64,000 nucleotides of DNA from Alteribacillus persepolensis (GCF_900099605.1 NZ_FNDK01000007.1:1-64000); one strand, 5' to 3'. Shown: positions 25,129 through 35,547, numbered from the stretch's first letter. Notes: generated from the letters alone by a model not told the origin. Numbers and translations: made by a program.

Positions 25129-26283
25129 TTAAAGCTGATTGGCATAAGAAAATTGTTCGAAAATGGTGTCCTTATCAATAACAACCACCTGTTCCTCATC
25201 GGCAGGCTTGATCACACAACCATCGGGAATGACTGTATTTTCTTTGACAACGGCCCTTTCTACTGTGACCTGTTTTCCTACTTGTACGTTTGGCATAATA
25301 ACGGAGTCTTTCACAAAAGAATCGGATTTTGTTTCCACGCCGTAAAACAAAATAGAACGTTGTACGCTGCCAAACACTTGGCATCCTTCATTAATCATTG
25401 AACCTCTTACAGTGGCTTCTTTACCAATATAGTGAGGAGGCTGATTCGGGTTAACTGTATAAATGCGCCAATCAGGATCATCAAGGCGCAGCTGCGACTC
25501 ATCTTCTAATAAGTCCATGTTTGCTTCCCAGTAGCTTTGTACAGTGCCAACATCTTTCCAGTAGCCTCGAAAAGGAAAGGCACTTAATTTACGATGGTCA
25601 CCCAGCATTTTGGGAATAATATCTTTACCAAAATCATGGCTGGAATCAGCGGAGGCTGCATCATCTGTTAAATACTGACGCAGCACTGGCCAGTTAAAAA
25701 TATAAATTCCCATGGAAGCCAAGTTGTTTTTGGCATGCATTGGTTTTTCTTCAAAATCTGTAATAGTGTAATGTTCATTGGTATTCATAATGCCAAATCG
25801 CGATGTTTCTTCCCAAGGTACTTCAATTACGGAGATAGAAGCATCTGCACCTGTTTCTTTATGGAAATCAAGCATGGCTGAATAGTTCATTTTGTAAACA
25901 TGGTCACCTGAAATAACAAGCACAAACTCTGGATTATATTGGTCAAGATAATGAAGATTTTGATAAATAGCATCAGCGGTCCCGGAGTACCAATTGCCGC
26001 CGTTTTTCACCCGGTGCGGCGGCAATATGCTCGTGCCGCCGTCACTGCGGTCCATATCCCATGGCTGGCCTATTCCAAGATGGCGGTTAAGAGCAAAGGG
26101 AGCATATTGGGTCAATACTCCAACGGTATCAATGCCTGAGTTTGCACAATTGCTTAATGTAAAATCAATAATCCGGTATTTTCCACCGAAATAAACGCCA
26201 GGTTTGGCCATGTTTTTTGTCAACAGACCGAGTCGAGTTCCTTCTCCACCAGCAAGAAGCATACCAACACATTCTTTTTTCAT
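25129..26283 (-). CDS. glgC: Glucose-1-phosphate adenylyltransferase catalytic subunit
   Basis: This enzyme makes ADP-glucose from ATP and glucose-1-phosphate, the committed step of glycogen synthesis. It has 384 residues. The nucleotide loop [20 protein letters not shown] (12-31) and the substrate motif FEEKP (about 174-178) are intact. GGAGACG lies upstream of the ATG. The gap to glgB is only 15 bases. Confidence 0.96.
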   Translation of the reverse strand: MKKECVGMLLAGGEGTRLGLLTKNMAKPGVYFGGKYRIIDFTLSNCANSGIDTVGVLTQYAPFALNRHLGIGQPWDMDRSDGGTSILPPHRVKNGGNWYSGTADAIYQNLHYLDQYNPEFVLVISGDHVYKMNYSAMLDFHKETGADASISVIEVPWEETSRFGIMNTNEHYTITDFEEKPMHAKNNLASMGIYIFNWPVLRQYLTDDAASADSSHDFGKDIIPKMLGDHRKLSAFPFRGYWKDVGTVQSYWEANMDLLEDESQLRLDDPDWRIYTVNPNQPPHYIGKEATVRGSMINEGCQVFGSVQRSILFYGVETKSDSFVKDSVIMPNVQVGKQVTVERAVVKENTVIPDGCVIKPADEEQVVVIDKDTIFEQFSYANQL

Positions 26284-26298
26284 GTAATGCGTCTCCTT

Positions 26299-28197
26299 TT
26301 AATCAAACTTTTTTAAAATACTAATTGCAAAAGGGGGGATTTTTAGCTGCAGCGATTGCAATTGATTGTGCCAAGCGATAGGTTCTGAAAATAAAGTGGT
26401 GTCATTTACTTGATGAGAACCGCCGAAGCTATCCAGGTCAGAATTAAAGATTTCTTTGTAAGAGCCAGGTTCTGTCACTCCTATTCGAAAATCATAGTGA
26501 ACAACAGGAGTGAAGTTGCAAATAATAAGAAGTGTGTCTTCTGCACAGACGCCATGCCGGCAAAAGACAAGAATGCTTTGTTCATGGTTATCTGGATCAA
26601 TCCATGTAAAACCAGCCGGTTCATGGTCCCGGTCATACAAGCCAGCATGATGTTGATAGAAATGGTTCAGTTCTTTGACATAATGATGCATTTGTTGATG
26701 AAGGGGGAACTGCAAAAGCTCCCAGTCAAGATCGTCTTTATCTTTCCACTCATCATATTGAGCCAGCTCAGCTCCCATAAATAGCAGTTTTTTTCCAGGG
26801 TGGGCCATCATATAGCCGAGTAACAGCCGAAGCTGAGCGAACTTTTGCCATTGATCGCCTGGCATTTTGTTTAGAAGTGATTTCTTTCCATGCACGACTT
26901 CATCATGCGAGAAAGGAAGCAGATAGTTTTCTGAGTAAGTGTACATATGGGAAAAAGTGAGCAGTTCGTGGTGGTACTTGCGGTAAATGGGGTTCAGTTT
27001 CATATATTGGAGAATATCATTCATCCACCCCATGTTCCATTTGAAATTAAATCCTAAGCCGTTTTCATGAACCGGTGCACTGACAAGCGGCCATGCTGAA
27101 CTTTCTTCAGCCATCATTAATGCTGAAGGGTAGTAGTGGAATACAGCTTTATTTAACTTTTGTAAAAATGCCAGCGCCTCTAAGTTTTCATCGCCTCCAT
27201 AGGAATTAAATACAGCGTCTTCTCCTTCGTTTTTATCAAAATTTAAATAGAGCATGCTTGCGACTGCATCTGTGCGGAGACCGTCAATGTGAAATTCTTC
27301 AAACCAATAAATAGCATTGGAAATTAAGAAGCTTTGTACTTCGGGACGTCCGAAATCAAATGTTAACGTTCCCCAAGACGTTTTTTCAGCTTTGCGTTTG
27401 TCTTCGTATTCATACAAAGGTTCACCATCGAACAAACGCAAACCATGATCATCTTTACAAAAGTGCCCGGGAACCCAGTCCATAATCACTCCTATGTTAT
27501 GATGGTGGCAAGTATTAATAAAGTATTTAAAATCATCAGGGCTTCCGTATCTGCTTGTTACAGAATAGTAGCCACTAATTTGATACCCCCATGATCCGTC
27601 AAAGGGGTGTTCAGACAGAGGCAGCAATTCAATGTGGGTATACCCGAGTTCTTTTACATAGGGGACTAAAAGGTCAGCCAGCTCTCTATAAGAATAAAAA
27701 CTTCCATCCTCCTTTTTTTTCCAAGTCCCTGCATGCAGCTCATAAATGAGGAGTGGAGACTGATAAGGATTTTTATGTTGTTGTTGTTTCTGCCAGGAGT
27801 TATCCGACCATAAAAACGAGCTGCTCGGCCGGGTGATAGATGCTGTTGCAGGACGGATTTCGGATTGAAAAGCATAAGGATCGGACTTAAGCAAAACCTG
27901 GCCTGTTGGTGCGGTAATTTCATATTTGTAAGCGGCTCCTGCTTGAATATGGGGAATGAAACCGGCCCATAAACCAGCATCACTTACTTTTTCTAAAGGG
28001 TGACATGCTCCGTTCCAATTGTTGAAATCACCTGCTACACAAACGCGTGCTGCATGTGGAGCCCAGACAGCAAAACGGTACCCCGGTTGATGGTCTAATT
28101 GGTATGGGTGGGCTCCAAGAAGATGATGACTATGAAATAACGTTCCTTGATGAAATAAGTAGATGTCATCTTCTTTTAAACATTCAGAAATTTTCAT
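26299..28197 (-). CDS. glgB: 1,4-alpha-glucan branching enzyme
   Basis: This GH13 enzyme makes the alpha-1,6 branches of glycogen. It has 632 residues. A CBM48 domain (about 30-120) is followed by the catalytic barrel with nucleophile Asp in DGLRTDAV, acid Glu in MMAEESSAWP and the FSHDEVVHGK motif. The ATG at 28197 follows GGAGGAACG; the longer ORF (to 28278) has no ribosome site. It is the first gene of glgB-glgC-glgD-glgA-glgP, the order known in B. subtilis, where the operon is expressed in sporulating cells. Confidence 0.95.
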   Translation of the reverse strand: MKISECLKEDDIYLFHQGTLFHSHHLLGAHPYQLDHQPGYRFAVWAPHAARVCVAGDFNNWNGACHPLEKVSDAGLWAGFIPHIQAGAAYKYEITAPTGQVLLKSDPYAFQSEIRPATASITRPSSSFLWSDNSWQKQQQHKNPYQSPLLIYELHAGTWKKKEDGSFYSYRELADLLVPYVKELGYTHIELLPLSEHPFDGSWGYQISGYYSVTSRYGSPDDFKYFINTCHHHNIGVIMDWVPGHFCKDDHGLRLFDGEPLYEYEDKRKAEKTSWGTLTFDFGRPEVQSFLISNAIYWFEEFHIDGLRTDAVASMLYLNFDKNEGEDAVFNSYGGDENLEALAFLQKLNKAVFHYYPSALMMAEESSAWPLVSAPVHENGLGFNFKWNMGWMNDILQYMKLNPIYRKYHHELLTFSHMYTYSENYLLPFSHDEVVHGKKSLLNKMPGDQWQKFAQLRLLLGYMMAHPGKKLLFMGAELAQYDEWKDKDDLDWELLQFPLHQQMHHYVKELNHFYQHHAGLYDRDHEPAGFTWIDPDNHEQSILVFCRHGVCAEDTLLIICNFTPVVHYDFRIGVTEPGSYKEIFNSDLDSFGGSHQVNDTTLFSEPIAWHNQLQSLQLKIPPFAISILKKFD

Positions 28198-28551
28198 GAC
28201 GTTCCTCCAACTACTCGACACTTTATTTATTTTTTGACCACAAAACAATTTCTTCTTAAATTGCATAATCCCTTCCATTTTTTAAAAATTAACTAAAATA
28301 AAACATTTTTACATATTTGTAATAAATGGATGTTAAAAACGCCTATTTTTATGTTTTAAAAGGATTGTCTAATTCAATGAAGAACTATAAATTATAAACA
28401 AGAAATGGCAGATAACAGCTGTTTCTATGTTAAAATCAAGTCGTGAAAATGATTAGCGGCTTGGTGAAGAAGTGTTGCTGTACTTTTTTAGAAGGGTCTG
28501 TTTGTTCTTTAAAAGCTGAGTTGAAATGAAAGATAGAAGGAGTCGGTGTTA
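28198..28551. other. Divergent promoter region between glgB and pgcA
   Basis: This AT-rich 354-base stretch must hold the promoters of both the glycogen operon and pgcA. I could not pick a convincing -35/-10 pair for either strand. No gene or repeat is visible. Confidence 0.4.
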
Positions 28552-30288
28552 ATGGATTGGAAAAAGCATTGGGAACGCTGGAAACATTGTGGGTGGCTGG
28601 GTGAAGATTTGCAGAAACAGCTTGAAAATATACAGAATGATGAACAGACATTAGAAGATTGTTTTTATAAATATATGGACTTTGGAACAGGCGGAATGCG
28701 CGGGGAATTAGGTCCTGGTACGAATCGTATGAATACGTTTACGATTCGAAGAGCTGCAGAAGGACTGGCTCGGTATATTGAAGAACACGGAAATAACGCT
28801 AAAACCCGCGGGGTTGTCATTGCATTTGATTCAAGACACCGTTCTAGAGAGTTTGCGCTAGAAACGGCGTTAACGTTAGGAGCACATCACATCCAAACAT
28901 ACATATTTCGTGATTTGCGTCCAACACCAGAACTTTCCTATGCGGTCCGTCATTTAAATACGTTTGCAGGTGTGATGATTACTGCCAGTCATAATCCTCC
29001 TGAATATAATGGGTTTAAGCTTTATGGCAGCGACGGCGGACAATTTCCTCCTGAGCCGGCAAAAGAAATTATGAAAAAAGTAAACGAAGTAGAAGATGAA
29101 CTTGCTATAAAGACAGCTAATGAAAATGACATGCAAGCGTCACGGCTTTTACAAGTTATAGGAGAGGACATGGATACAGCTTATAATGATGAACTGCAAA
29201 CAATTAGTATCCATCCTGAACTAATACAAGAAAAAGGGGATCGTGTTTCCATTGTTTTTACACCTCTACACGGAACTGCCAATATACCTGTTACTAGAGT
29301 CTTAGAAACGAGTGGTTTTACCAATGTCCATGTTGTTAAAGAACAAGCGCTGCCTGATCCTGAATTTTCTACCGTGAAAAGTCCCAATCCTGAAGATAAA
29401 GCTGCTTTTGAATTGGCAATTGAAGAGGGGGTGGAGCGTGATGCAGATGTATTGATTGCAACAGATCCCGATGCCGATCGAGTTGGGCTTGCGGTAAAAG
29501 GGAAGGACAATCATTATCAGTTACTTTCAGGTAATCAGACAGGTGCATTAATGTTAGAGTATTTGCTATCGCAACGGAGCAAAAAAGGTACACTTTCCAA
29601 AAATGGCGTCATGTTAAAAACGATTGTGACCTCGGAGATTGGACGTGCAATTGCTGAAAATTACGGAGTAACAACAATAGATACATTGACCGGCTTTAAA
29701 TTTATCGGCGAAAAAATGAAGCAATTTGAAAAAGAGAATACCTATGATTTTCAGTTTGGGTATGAAGAGTCATATGGTTATTTAATTGGTGATTTTGTAC
29801 GAGATAAAGATGCTGTGCAGGCTTCTTTATTGGCAGCTGAAATGACATTATGGTATAAAGAACAAGGCAAAACATTATACGATGGCCTCATCGATATCTA
29901 TGAAAAATATGGATTTTACCTGGAAGATCTTGATTCCCTAACGTTAAAAGGGAAAATTGGAGAAGAAAAGATAGAAGGATTGCTGAAAGATTTTCGGCAG
30001 CATCCGCCTCTTTCGATTGGAAGTAAAGACATTACTGTGATTGAGGATTACCAAACATCTGAACGTTGGTATGTGCGTGAAGACAGAAAGGAAAGTATTC
30101 ACTTGCCAACGTCTAACGTTTTAAAGTATAAAAGAGAAGATGGTGCGTGGTTTTGCATTCGTCCTTCCGGTACGGAACCTAAGGTGAAATTTTACTTTGG
30201 TGTTAATAAAGCAAACTTGGAACAAGCAGAAGAGACATTACTGCAGTTAAAAATGGATATTATGACGCAAGTCCATCAATACGTATAA
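28552..30288 (+). CDS. pgcA: Phosphoglucomutase / phosphomannomutase
   Basis: This enzyme interconverts glucose-6-phosphate and glucose-1-phosphate, the substrate of GlgC and the product of GlgP. It has 578 residues, the length of the Bacillus PgcA type. The phosphoserine loop TASHNPPEYNGFKLYG (about 144-159), the metal loop DPDADRVG (about 303-310) and the phosphate-binding RPSGTEPKVKFY near 540 are intact. AAGGAG gives nine bases of spacing to ATG 28552, better than the GTG at 28546. Its position opposite the glycogen operon makes metabolic sense. Confidence 0.95.
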   Translation: MDWKKHWERWKHCGWLGEDLQKQLENIQNDEQTLEDCFYKYMDFGTGGMRGELGPGTNRMNTFTIRRAAEGLARYIEEHGNNAKTRGVVIAFDSRHRSREFALETALTLGAHHIQTYIFRDLRPTPELSYAVRHLNTFAGVMITASHNPPEYNGFKLYGSDGGQFPPEPAKEIMKKVNEVEDELAIKTANENDMQASRLLQVIGEDMDTAYNDELQTISIHPELIQEKGDRVSIVFTPLHGTANIPVTRVLETSGFTNVHVVKEQALPDPEFSTVKSPNPEDKAAFELAIEEGVERDADVLIATDPDADRVGLAVKGKDNHYQLLSGNQTGALMLEYLLSQRSKKGTLSKNGVMLKTIVTSEIGRAIAENYGVTTIDTLTGFKFIGEKMKQFEKENTYDFQFGYEESYGYLIGDFVRDKDAVQASLLAAEMTLWYKEQGKTLYDGLIDIYEKYGFYLEDLDSLTLKGKIGEEKIEGLLKDFRQHPPLSIGSKDITVIEDYQTSERWYVREDRKESIHLPTSNVLKYKREDGAWFCIRPSGTEPKVKFYFGVNKANLEQAEETLLQLKMDIMTQVHQYV

Positions 30289-30413
30289 ACAGCAAGGCAA
30301 TGCGCTCCGGGCACACACAACCGGAGCGTTTGCTAATCAATGTATTGTTTTCAGATAAAAGTATTTTTTATGGGATGGCGCGGTTGTGCCGCAGCATAAA
30401 GGGGTTTTATAGT

Positions 30414-31238
30414 ATGCACAGCTGGACGAACGACTACTTAGACACATTACAATTAAAACGCGAAACTCCTTCAAAGAAATATCTAAAAAAAATTATCCGT
30501 GCGCACGTACGCACGTTTCCATTTGAAAATGTCAGCAAATTATGGTTGTATGAACGCTATCAAGATAAAGCTCCGATTCCTTCTGTGGAACAATTTTTAG
30601 AAGGTTATTGGAAATATCAAACGGGAGGAACATGTTTTGCGTTAAATGCGTGTTTATTTGATTTATTAACATCTTTAGGTTTTGAAGGATATCTCATCCG
30701 CCCAGGCGAAGAACACATGGCGATGATTATATATGATCCCGATGTAAAAGGACGGCGGTTGTATGTGGATGTTGGTACGACAGCTCCTTTATTTGATCCT
30801 ATTCCTTTTCAAGGCCGAAAACAGTTAATTCCGCCATTTGCTGGTGAAAAACTATTATTTTTACCAGGTTCAAATGAGGGAGAGTATACATATATTCGTG
30901 TCCGGGGAGGACAAATTATCGATAAAAAATGGACATTTTCCATTTACGACAGTGTCACAAGAGAGGATTTTAAACCGTTTGTGAAAGCAACGTTTAGAGA
31001 AGATGCTGTGTTTATGAATGTCTTGCGTTGTCAGCGATGGGAACCCGAAAAAAGAAGAGGGCTTTCTCTAGTTAATAGGAAGTTTATGATTAAAAATGGC
31101 AATGGCGGTGTCCTCACAAAAACGATTTCAGATGAAAATGCGTTAAGGCAAGTGTTAAACGAAGAATTTCACATGCCGAAGCTGCCTGTTTCGATAGCTG
31201 TCGAGGTGCTTCAAAAGAAAGGAATTCATTTGTTTTAA
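30414..31238 (+). CDS. Arylamine N-acetyltransferase
   Basis: This enzyme transfers acetyl from acetyl-CoA to arylamines or hydrazines. It has 274 residues. The Cys–His–Asp triad is visible: Cys in TGGTCFALNA (near 71), His in GEEHMAMI (near 100) and Asp in YVDVGTTAPL (near 117). AAAGGGG lies ten bases before ATG 30414; the ORF extends upstream without a ribosome site. It may be read through from pgcA, because the GCTCCGG/CCGGAGC hairpin between them (30303-30329) lacks a T tract. Confidence 0.88.
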   Translation: MHSWTNDYLDTLQLKRETPSKKYLKKIIRAHVRTFPFENVSKLWLYERYQDKAPIPSVEQFLEGYWKYQTGGTCFALNACLFDLLTSLGFEGYLIRPGEEHMAMIIYDPDVKGRRLYVDVGTTAPLFDPIPFQGRKQLIPPFAGEKLLFLPGSNEGEYTYIRVRGGQIIDKKWTFSIYDSVTREDFKPFVKATFREDAVFMNVLRCQRWEPEKRRGLSLVNRKFMIKNGNGGVLTKTISDENALRQVLNEEFHMPKLPVSIAVEVLQKKGIHLF

Positions 31239-31285
31239 GGCTAAATAGTAAAAAAGGGGGAGTCTCCTTCCTCTTTTGTATGGAT

Positions 31286-31405
31286 AGAAAAGCATAAAAT
31301 GTGGGTATGGGTGAATGATCAGTGTTTTTAGCATGTTCATAATATCCATATACGTGCGGCGAAGCCATCATCTGCACCTGAGGGCTTGGCACTGGTCAGG
31401 TTGTC
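31286..31405 (+). repeat. Dispersed intergenic repeat, family B, copy 2
   Basis: It shares GAAAAGCATAAAATGT, TATGGGTGAATGATCAGTG, CATATACGTGCGGCGAAG and CTGCACCTGAGGGCTTGG with the other family B copies, in the same order. Confidence 0.55.
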
Positions 31406-31415
31406 TTTATCAAGA

Positions 31416-31474
31416 AAAAGCATGCACATGTGTTTGTCTTAACATATGAGACATGAACACATGTGCATGTTTTG
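31416..31474. terminator. Long palindromic hairpin between nat and acyP
   Basis: AAAGCATGCACATGTGTT pairs with AACACATGTGCATGTTT, with an inner TGTCT/AGACA pair. T-rich ends on both strands make it a likely bidirectional terminator for the convergent genes. Confidence 0.75.
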
Positions 31475-31513
31475 ATTAGCGACTCGGGTTTACAACGTGT
31501 GTGCATCTTCTTG

Positions 31514-31786
31514 TTAATACGTAATGTGAAAACGGTCGTTGTGGTCAACTGTATCTGTTTCATGAATATCAAGATAGTCCACACTCGACATCGTACTTCC
31601 GTTTTGTACCGCTGCAATAAACATCTGCATCGCTGAATCTTCTCCTTCGGCCTTGATTTCTACTGTTCCATCGTTCTTGTTTCGCACCCACCCTTTCATA
31701 CCAAGTTGAAGTGCTTTAGACTGCACAAAATTGCGAAATCCCACTCCTTGTACTTTTCCGTGAACGATGATATGCTGTTTGGTCAT
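31514..31786 (-). CDS. acyP: Acylphosphatase
   Basis: A small enzyme that hydrolyses carboxyl-phosphate bonds. It has 90 residues, the full family length. The signature GKVQGVGFRNFV holds the catalytic Arg near position 19, and the Asn is in GWVRNKNDGTVEI (near 37-41). ATG 31786 follows GGAGGTGA; the longer frame upstream runs into the divergent spoVR promoter region. It is monocistronic. Confidence 0.93.
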   Translation of the reverse strand: MTKQHIIVHGKVQGVGFRNFVQSKALQLGMKGWVRNKNDGTVEIKAEGEDSAMQMFIAAVQNGSTMSSVDYLDIHETDTVDHNDRFHITY

Positions 31787-31873
31787 GCAATGTGTCACCT
31801 CCATCGTTATATTTCCACTTTCGGCGTTTTCCCACACATAAAATGAAATCTTTGCAGAAACGAAAAGAGAATT

Positions 31874-31903
31874 GTTCATTGTCCGATTTTACGTTCATAT
31901 AGT
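31874..31903 (+). promoter_or_regulatory. Possible sigma-E promoter of spoVR
   Basis: GTTCATTG (31874-31881) and CATATAGT (31896-31903) are 14 bases apart and resemble the mother-cell sigma-E elements. spoVR is sigma-E dependent in B. subtilis. The -35 match is weak. Confidence 0.35.
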
Positions 31904-31934
31904 AGTAAGTAAGAAGCGTGGAGGAGGGGAAAAC

Positions 31935-33350
31935 GTGAAAATTGAAGAAGAAAAAGAGCTGACCCGGGCCATTGATGAAATTACTGAAATTGCTGAAGGG
32001 TTCGGTTTGGACTTCTATCCGATGCGTTATGAAATATGTCCAGCAGATATTATTTATACATTTGGTGCATATGGTATGCCTACCCGTTACTCTCACTGGA
32101 GTTTTGGGAAACAGTTTCATAAAATGAAGCTGCACTATGATCTTGGCTTGAGTAAAATTTATGAACTGGTTATCAATTCCGATCCTTGTTATGCATTTTT
32201 ACTGGACAGCAATGCACTCATTCAAAACAAGCTGATTGTTGCGCACGTTCTGGCTCACTGTGATTTTTTTAAAAATAATGTCCGCTTTTCCAATACACGA
32301 AAAGATATGGTTGAGAGCATGTCCGCTGCTGCAGAGAGAATATCTCATTATGAAATGGTTTATGGAAAAAAAGAAGTAGAAACATTTTTGGATGCTGTAT
32401 TGGCAATACAAGAACACATCGATCCAAGCTTGGTTCGCCCGAAACTTGATTGGTCTATGGAAGAAGAAGTCGAAGAGCCTGTGACTAATCAGCCTCCGGG
32501 TCCTTATGAAGATTTATGGAGATTAGATGAAACAGAAGCCAAACCGAAAGAGCGAAGAAAAAAGAAAGCTTTTCCACCGCAGCCGGAAAAAGACTTGTTG
32601 TTGTTTATTGAAGAATACAGCCGTGAACTTGAAAGCTGGCAGCGTGATATTTTAACAATGATGCGGGAAGAAATGTTATATTTTTGGCCGCAGCTAGAGA
32701 CGAAAATTATGAACGAGGGCTGGGCATCTTATTGGCACGCTAGAATTTTGAGGGAAATGGATCTCAGCACTGAAGAAAGTGTAGAGTTTGCTAAATTAAA
32801 TGCCAGTGTTATACAGCCATCACGGACAACGATTAACCCTTATCATTTAGGACTTAAAATCTTTGAAGATATTGAAGAACGTTATGACAATCCAGATGAG
32901 CGGTTAAGAGAATTAGGGGTCAAGCCAGGAAGCGGACGGGAAAAGCTGTTTGAAGTAAGAGAGCTGGAGTCTGACACATCATTTATTCGTAACTATGTCA
33001 CAAAAGAGTTAGTGCAAAAAGAAGACATGTATATCTTTCAAAAACAAGGACGCGATTATACAATCGTGGACAAAGAATGGCAAAACGTACGAGACCAAAT
33101 TATACGTTCTCGCGTGAATGGGGGATTTCCATATTTAACAATTACAGATGGAGATTATGCAAAAGCGGGAGAATTGTATATTACCCATCATTATGAAGAA
33201 GAAGAGTTAGACTTGAAGTATTTGGAAAAAACATTGCCATATGTATATCAACTATGGGGCCGGACTGTACATGTCGAAACTATAGTTGATAAAAAGCCCG
33301 TTTTGTTTAGCTATAATGGACGTAAAGTTCACCGAAAAACATTATCTTAA
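31935..33350 (+). CDS. spoVR: Stage V sporulation protein R
   Basis: A 471-residue protein of the SpoVR/YcgB family, needed for normal spore cortex formation in B. subtilis. Family stretches include [22 protein letters not shown] and MRYSHW-like [16 protein letters not shown], the central [13 protein letters not shown] and the C-terminal [17 protein letters not shown]. It starts with GTG at 31935 after GGAGGGG. Its widespread genetic partners PrkA and YhbH are also in this window. It ends at a perfect 17-bp hairpin shared with ampS. Confidence 0.96.
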   Translation: MKIEEEKELTRAIDEITEIAEGFGLDFYPMRYEICPADIIYTFGAYGMPTRYSHWSFGKQFHKMKLHYDLGLSKIYELVINSDPCYAFLLDSNALIQNKLIVAHVLAHCDFFKNNVRFSNTRKDMVESMSAAAERISHYEMVYGKKEVETFLDAVLAIQEHIDPSLVRPKLDWSMEEEVEEPVTNQPPGPYEDLWRLDETEAKPKERRKKKAFPPQPEKDLLLFIEEYSRELESWQRDILTMMREEMLYFWPQLETKIMNEGWASYWHARILREMDLSTEESVEFAKLNASVIQPSRTTINPYHLGLKIFEDIEERYDNPDERLRELGVKPGSGREKLFEVRELESDTSFIRNYVTKELVQKEDMYIFQKQGRDYTIVDKEWQNVRDQIIRSRVNGGFPYLTITDGDYAKAGELYITHHYEEEELDLKYLEKTLPYVYQLWGRTVHVETIVDKKPVLFSYNGRKVHRKTLS

Positions 33351-33377
33351 ACGGAAAATGTCCCCACCTTGAAATAT

Positions 33378-33416
33378 CCCTCTAAACGTCAGCGTTTATC
33401 GCTGACGTTTAGAGGG
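33378..33416. terminator. Perfect 17-bp hairpin between spoVR and ampS
   Basis: CCCTCTAAACGTCAGCG / CGCTGACGTTTAGAGGG with loop TTTAT. The U tract is delayed (CTTCGTTTTT) on the plus strand. It separates convergent genes. Confidence 0.8.
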
Positions 33417-33435
33417 ACTTCGTTTTTGGAGGTGA

Positions 33436-34668
33436 TTAAATGGCCCATTCGCCATTTCTCATAATAGGTTCCGTGCTGCCGTCTTTATGTTGACCATCAA
33501 TATTCATATCAGCACTTCCGACCATAAAGTCAACGTGTGTAATACTAGTGTTTATTCCATGTGCTTCTTTTTCTTCTTTACTCATGTCTGTGCCGTTTTG
33601 TACACAGAATGCATAGGCACTGCCAATCGCTAAATGATTTGAGGCGTTTTCATCAAATAAGGTGTTATAAAAAAGTGTCCCTGTTTGTGAGATTGGTGAG
33701 CTGTGCGGAACAAGTGCTACTTCGCCTAAGTAATGCGAACCGTCATCGGTTTCAATGAGATGTTTTAACGTTTCTTTACCTTGCTTTACTTGATAGTCGA
33801 CAATTTTGCCGTTTTTAAAGTGCAGTGTGAAGTCATCAATAATATTTCCACTGTAATTTAATGGTTTTGTGTTTGTTACGTATCCGTTTACCCCCGTTTT
33901 ATGTGGAGCAGTAAAAACTTCTTCTGTTGGCATATTAGGGATAAATGAAACACCATCTTGATTTTTACTTCCCCCGCCTGTCCAAATGTGGCCTTCAGCC
34001 AGCTCGATGGTTAAATCCGTGCCAGGAGCGGTGTAGTGCAGCTGTGTAAACTGTTTATTATTCAATAAGTCAGCTTTTTCTTGCAGTTTTTGCTTGTGCT
34101 CTTCCCAGTTTTGAACAGGGTCCTTTTGATCAGCACGGACAGCTTGAAAAATGGCTTCCCACAACTTCTGTTCTGCTTCTTTTTCTGAAGCATCAGGGAA
34201 TACTTTTTGCGCCCAGCCCGGGGATGGGGCGGCAATGACAAGCCAGCTGACTGTATCCGACTGAATGTATTCTCGAAACATTTCCATCGCTTCACCAGCA
34301 GCTTTATTGGCTGCAGCAATTCGATTTTGATCAATTCCTTTTAACAAGTCAGGATCGGTAGACTTAACGGTGATAAAAGCTGCACCTTCTTGTGCTAATT
34401 GTTCCCTTCCTTGAGCCACCCAGCTTGGGAATTCATGAAAGGCTTCATCAGGCGCTTTTTCATATTTCATACGAGTGAGTGCTTCGTCAACCCAGTCTAC
34501 ATGGACGTTTTTTGCTCCATTGTCATAGGCTTTTTCTGCTAACAAATGAACAAAAGAAGCAGAAGTAATGGGCGCGGATATAAATAGAGTTTGGTTATTT
34601 TGAAGGTTGACTCCTTGTTTTACAGCCAGTTCGGCATAGTTGTCTAAGTGCTGTTCAAACGTATTCAT
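33436..34668 (-). CDS. ampS: Aminopeptidase AmpS/PepS (M29)
   Basis: A metalloaminopeptidase of the M29 family, 410 residues, exactly the usual length. Metal-site stretches are visible: the Glu of PTEEVFTAPH (about 249-258), and the histidines of SNHLAIGSAYAF and ITHVDFMVGS in the last 80 residues. It is cytosolic. AAAGGAGAA lies five to six bases before the ATG. It is monocistronic and converges on spoVR. Confidence 0.94.
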   Translation of the reverse strand: MNTFEQHLDNYAELAVKQGVNLQNNQTLFISAPITSASFVHLLAEKAYDNGAKNVHVDWVDEALTRMKYEKAPDEAFHEFPSWVAQGREQLAQEGAAFITVKSTDPDLLKGIDQNRIAAANKAAGEAMEMFREYIQSDTVSWLVIAAPSPGWAQKVFPDASEKEAEQKLWEAIFQAVRADQKDPVQNWEEHKQKLQEKADLLNNKQFTQLHYTAPGTDLTIELAEGHIWTGGGSKNQDGVSFIPNMPTEEVFTAPHKTGVNGYVTNTKPLNYSGNIIDDFTLHFKNGKIVDYQVKQGKETLKHLIETDDGSHYLGEVALVPHSSPISQTGTLFYNTLFDENASNHLAIGSAYAFCVQNGTDMSKEEKEAHGINTSITHVDFMVGSADMNIDGQHKDGSTEPIMRNGEWAI

Positions 34669-34707
34669 TTACATTCTCCTTTTAGAAAAATAAGCATATT
34701 TTTTGTT

Positions 34708-34850
34708 CCACTGACCGAAAAGTATAAAATGTCAGCATGGATGAAGAATCATCAATGTGTCGTTAACATATTGTAAACGAACAGCCGTGTCCGTCCAGCA
34801 AGGCTGCCGCCTGCGCTTGAAGACTTGGTGCGGCACTGAGCTTTTCTTAA
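34708..34850 (+). repeat. Dispersed intergenic repeat, family B, copy 3
   Basis: It opens with TTCCACTGACCGAAAAGTA, as copy 1 does, then AAAATGTCAGCATGGATGAA, GTTAACATATTG, and CCGTGTCCGTCCAGCAAGG, and ends CTTGAAGACTTGG. The rest of the 34669-35009 gap is AT-rich with no gene. Confidence 0.55.
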
Positions 34851-35009
34851 AAATGTTAAAAGATTAATCAGTACCAGCTATATTTGGTTTGAAAGTATTG
34901 TAACATATATACGGATGCTGTCAGATAAGGATGTTTTTTACAGAGGGGTAATACACATAGTATACAACATTTTTATCTCGATCATAAACAAACAGGGGGA
35001 ATGAAATGG

Positions 35010-35546
35010 ATGAACACCTTAACAGTGTTTTGTGGAGCCAAAAAAGGTAATAGGCCCATATATATTCAAGCTGCGCAAAAACTAGGGCGTTTAGCAGCAG
35101 AGTTAGATGTTGAAATCATCTATGGAGGATCAAGTTCAGGACTGATGGGTGCCGTGGCTGATAGTGCCTTGGAAAAAAACGGAACTGTGACAGGTATTAT
35201 TCCAGAAGAACTGAAGCCGCAGGAGATTGCCCATCAGCACGTATCACGCTTAATTACAGTAAACAGTATGCACGAAAGAAAAGCTTTAATGTATGAAAAA
35301 GGTGATGCATTTGTAGCACTGCCGGGTGGGATAGGGACATTAGAAGAGTTTATGGAGGTCATCACGTGGGGAGCCATCGGACAACATGAAAAACAATGTG
35401 CGCTCTTAAATGTCGGGAATTATTATACACCACTCGAAGAACTGCTCGAACACATGGTTCACGAAGGATTTTTAGCCAAACATATTAAAGAAAAAATTGT
35501 TATTGAAGAAGACGTCGAAGCATTATTGCATAAAGTCAACAGTTAA
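35010..35546 (+). CDS. LOG family protein (YvdD-like)
   Basis: A 178-residue Rossmann-fold protein of the LOG/lysine-decarboxylase-like family. It carries PGGIGTLEE (105-113), the signature of cytokinin riboside-5'-monophosphate phosphoribohydrolases, and GGSSSGLMG near 39-47. In bacteria the family hydrolyses nucleoside monophosphates to base and ribose-5-phosphate. GGGGGA has nine bases of spacing to ATG 35010, whereas the first ATG (35001) abuts it. It is monocistronic and convergent with lemA. Confidence 0.9.
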   Translation: MNTLTVFCGAKKGNRPIYIQAAQKLGRLAAELDVEIIYGGSSSGLMGAVADSALEKNGTVTGIIPEELKPQEIAHQHVSRLITVNSMHERKALMYEKGDAFVALPGGIGTLEEFMEVITWGAIGQHEKQCALLNVGNYYTPLEELLEHMVHEGFLAKHIKEKIVIEEDVEALLHKVNS

Positions 35547-35547
35547 T

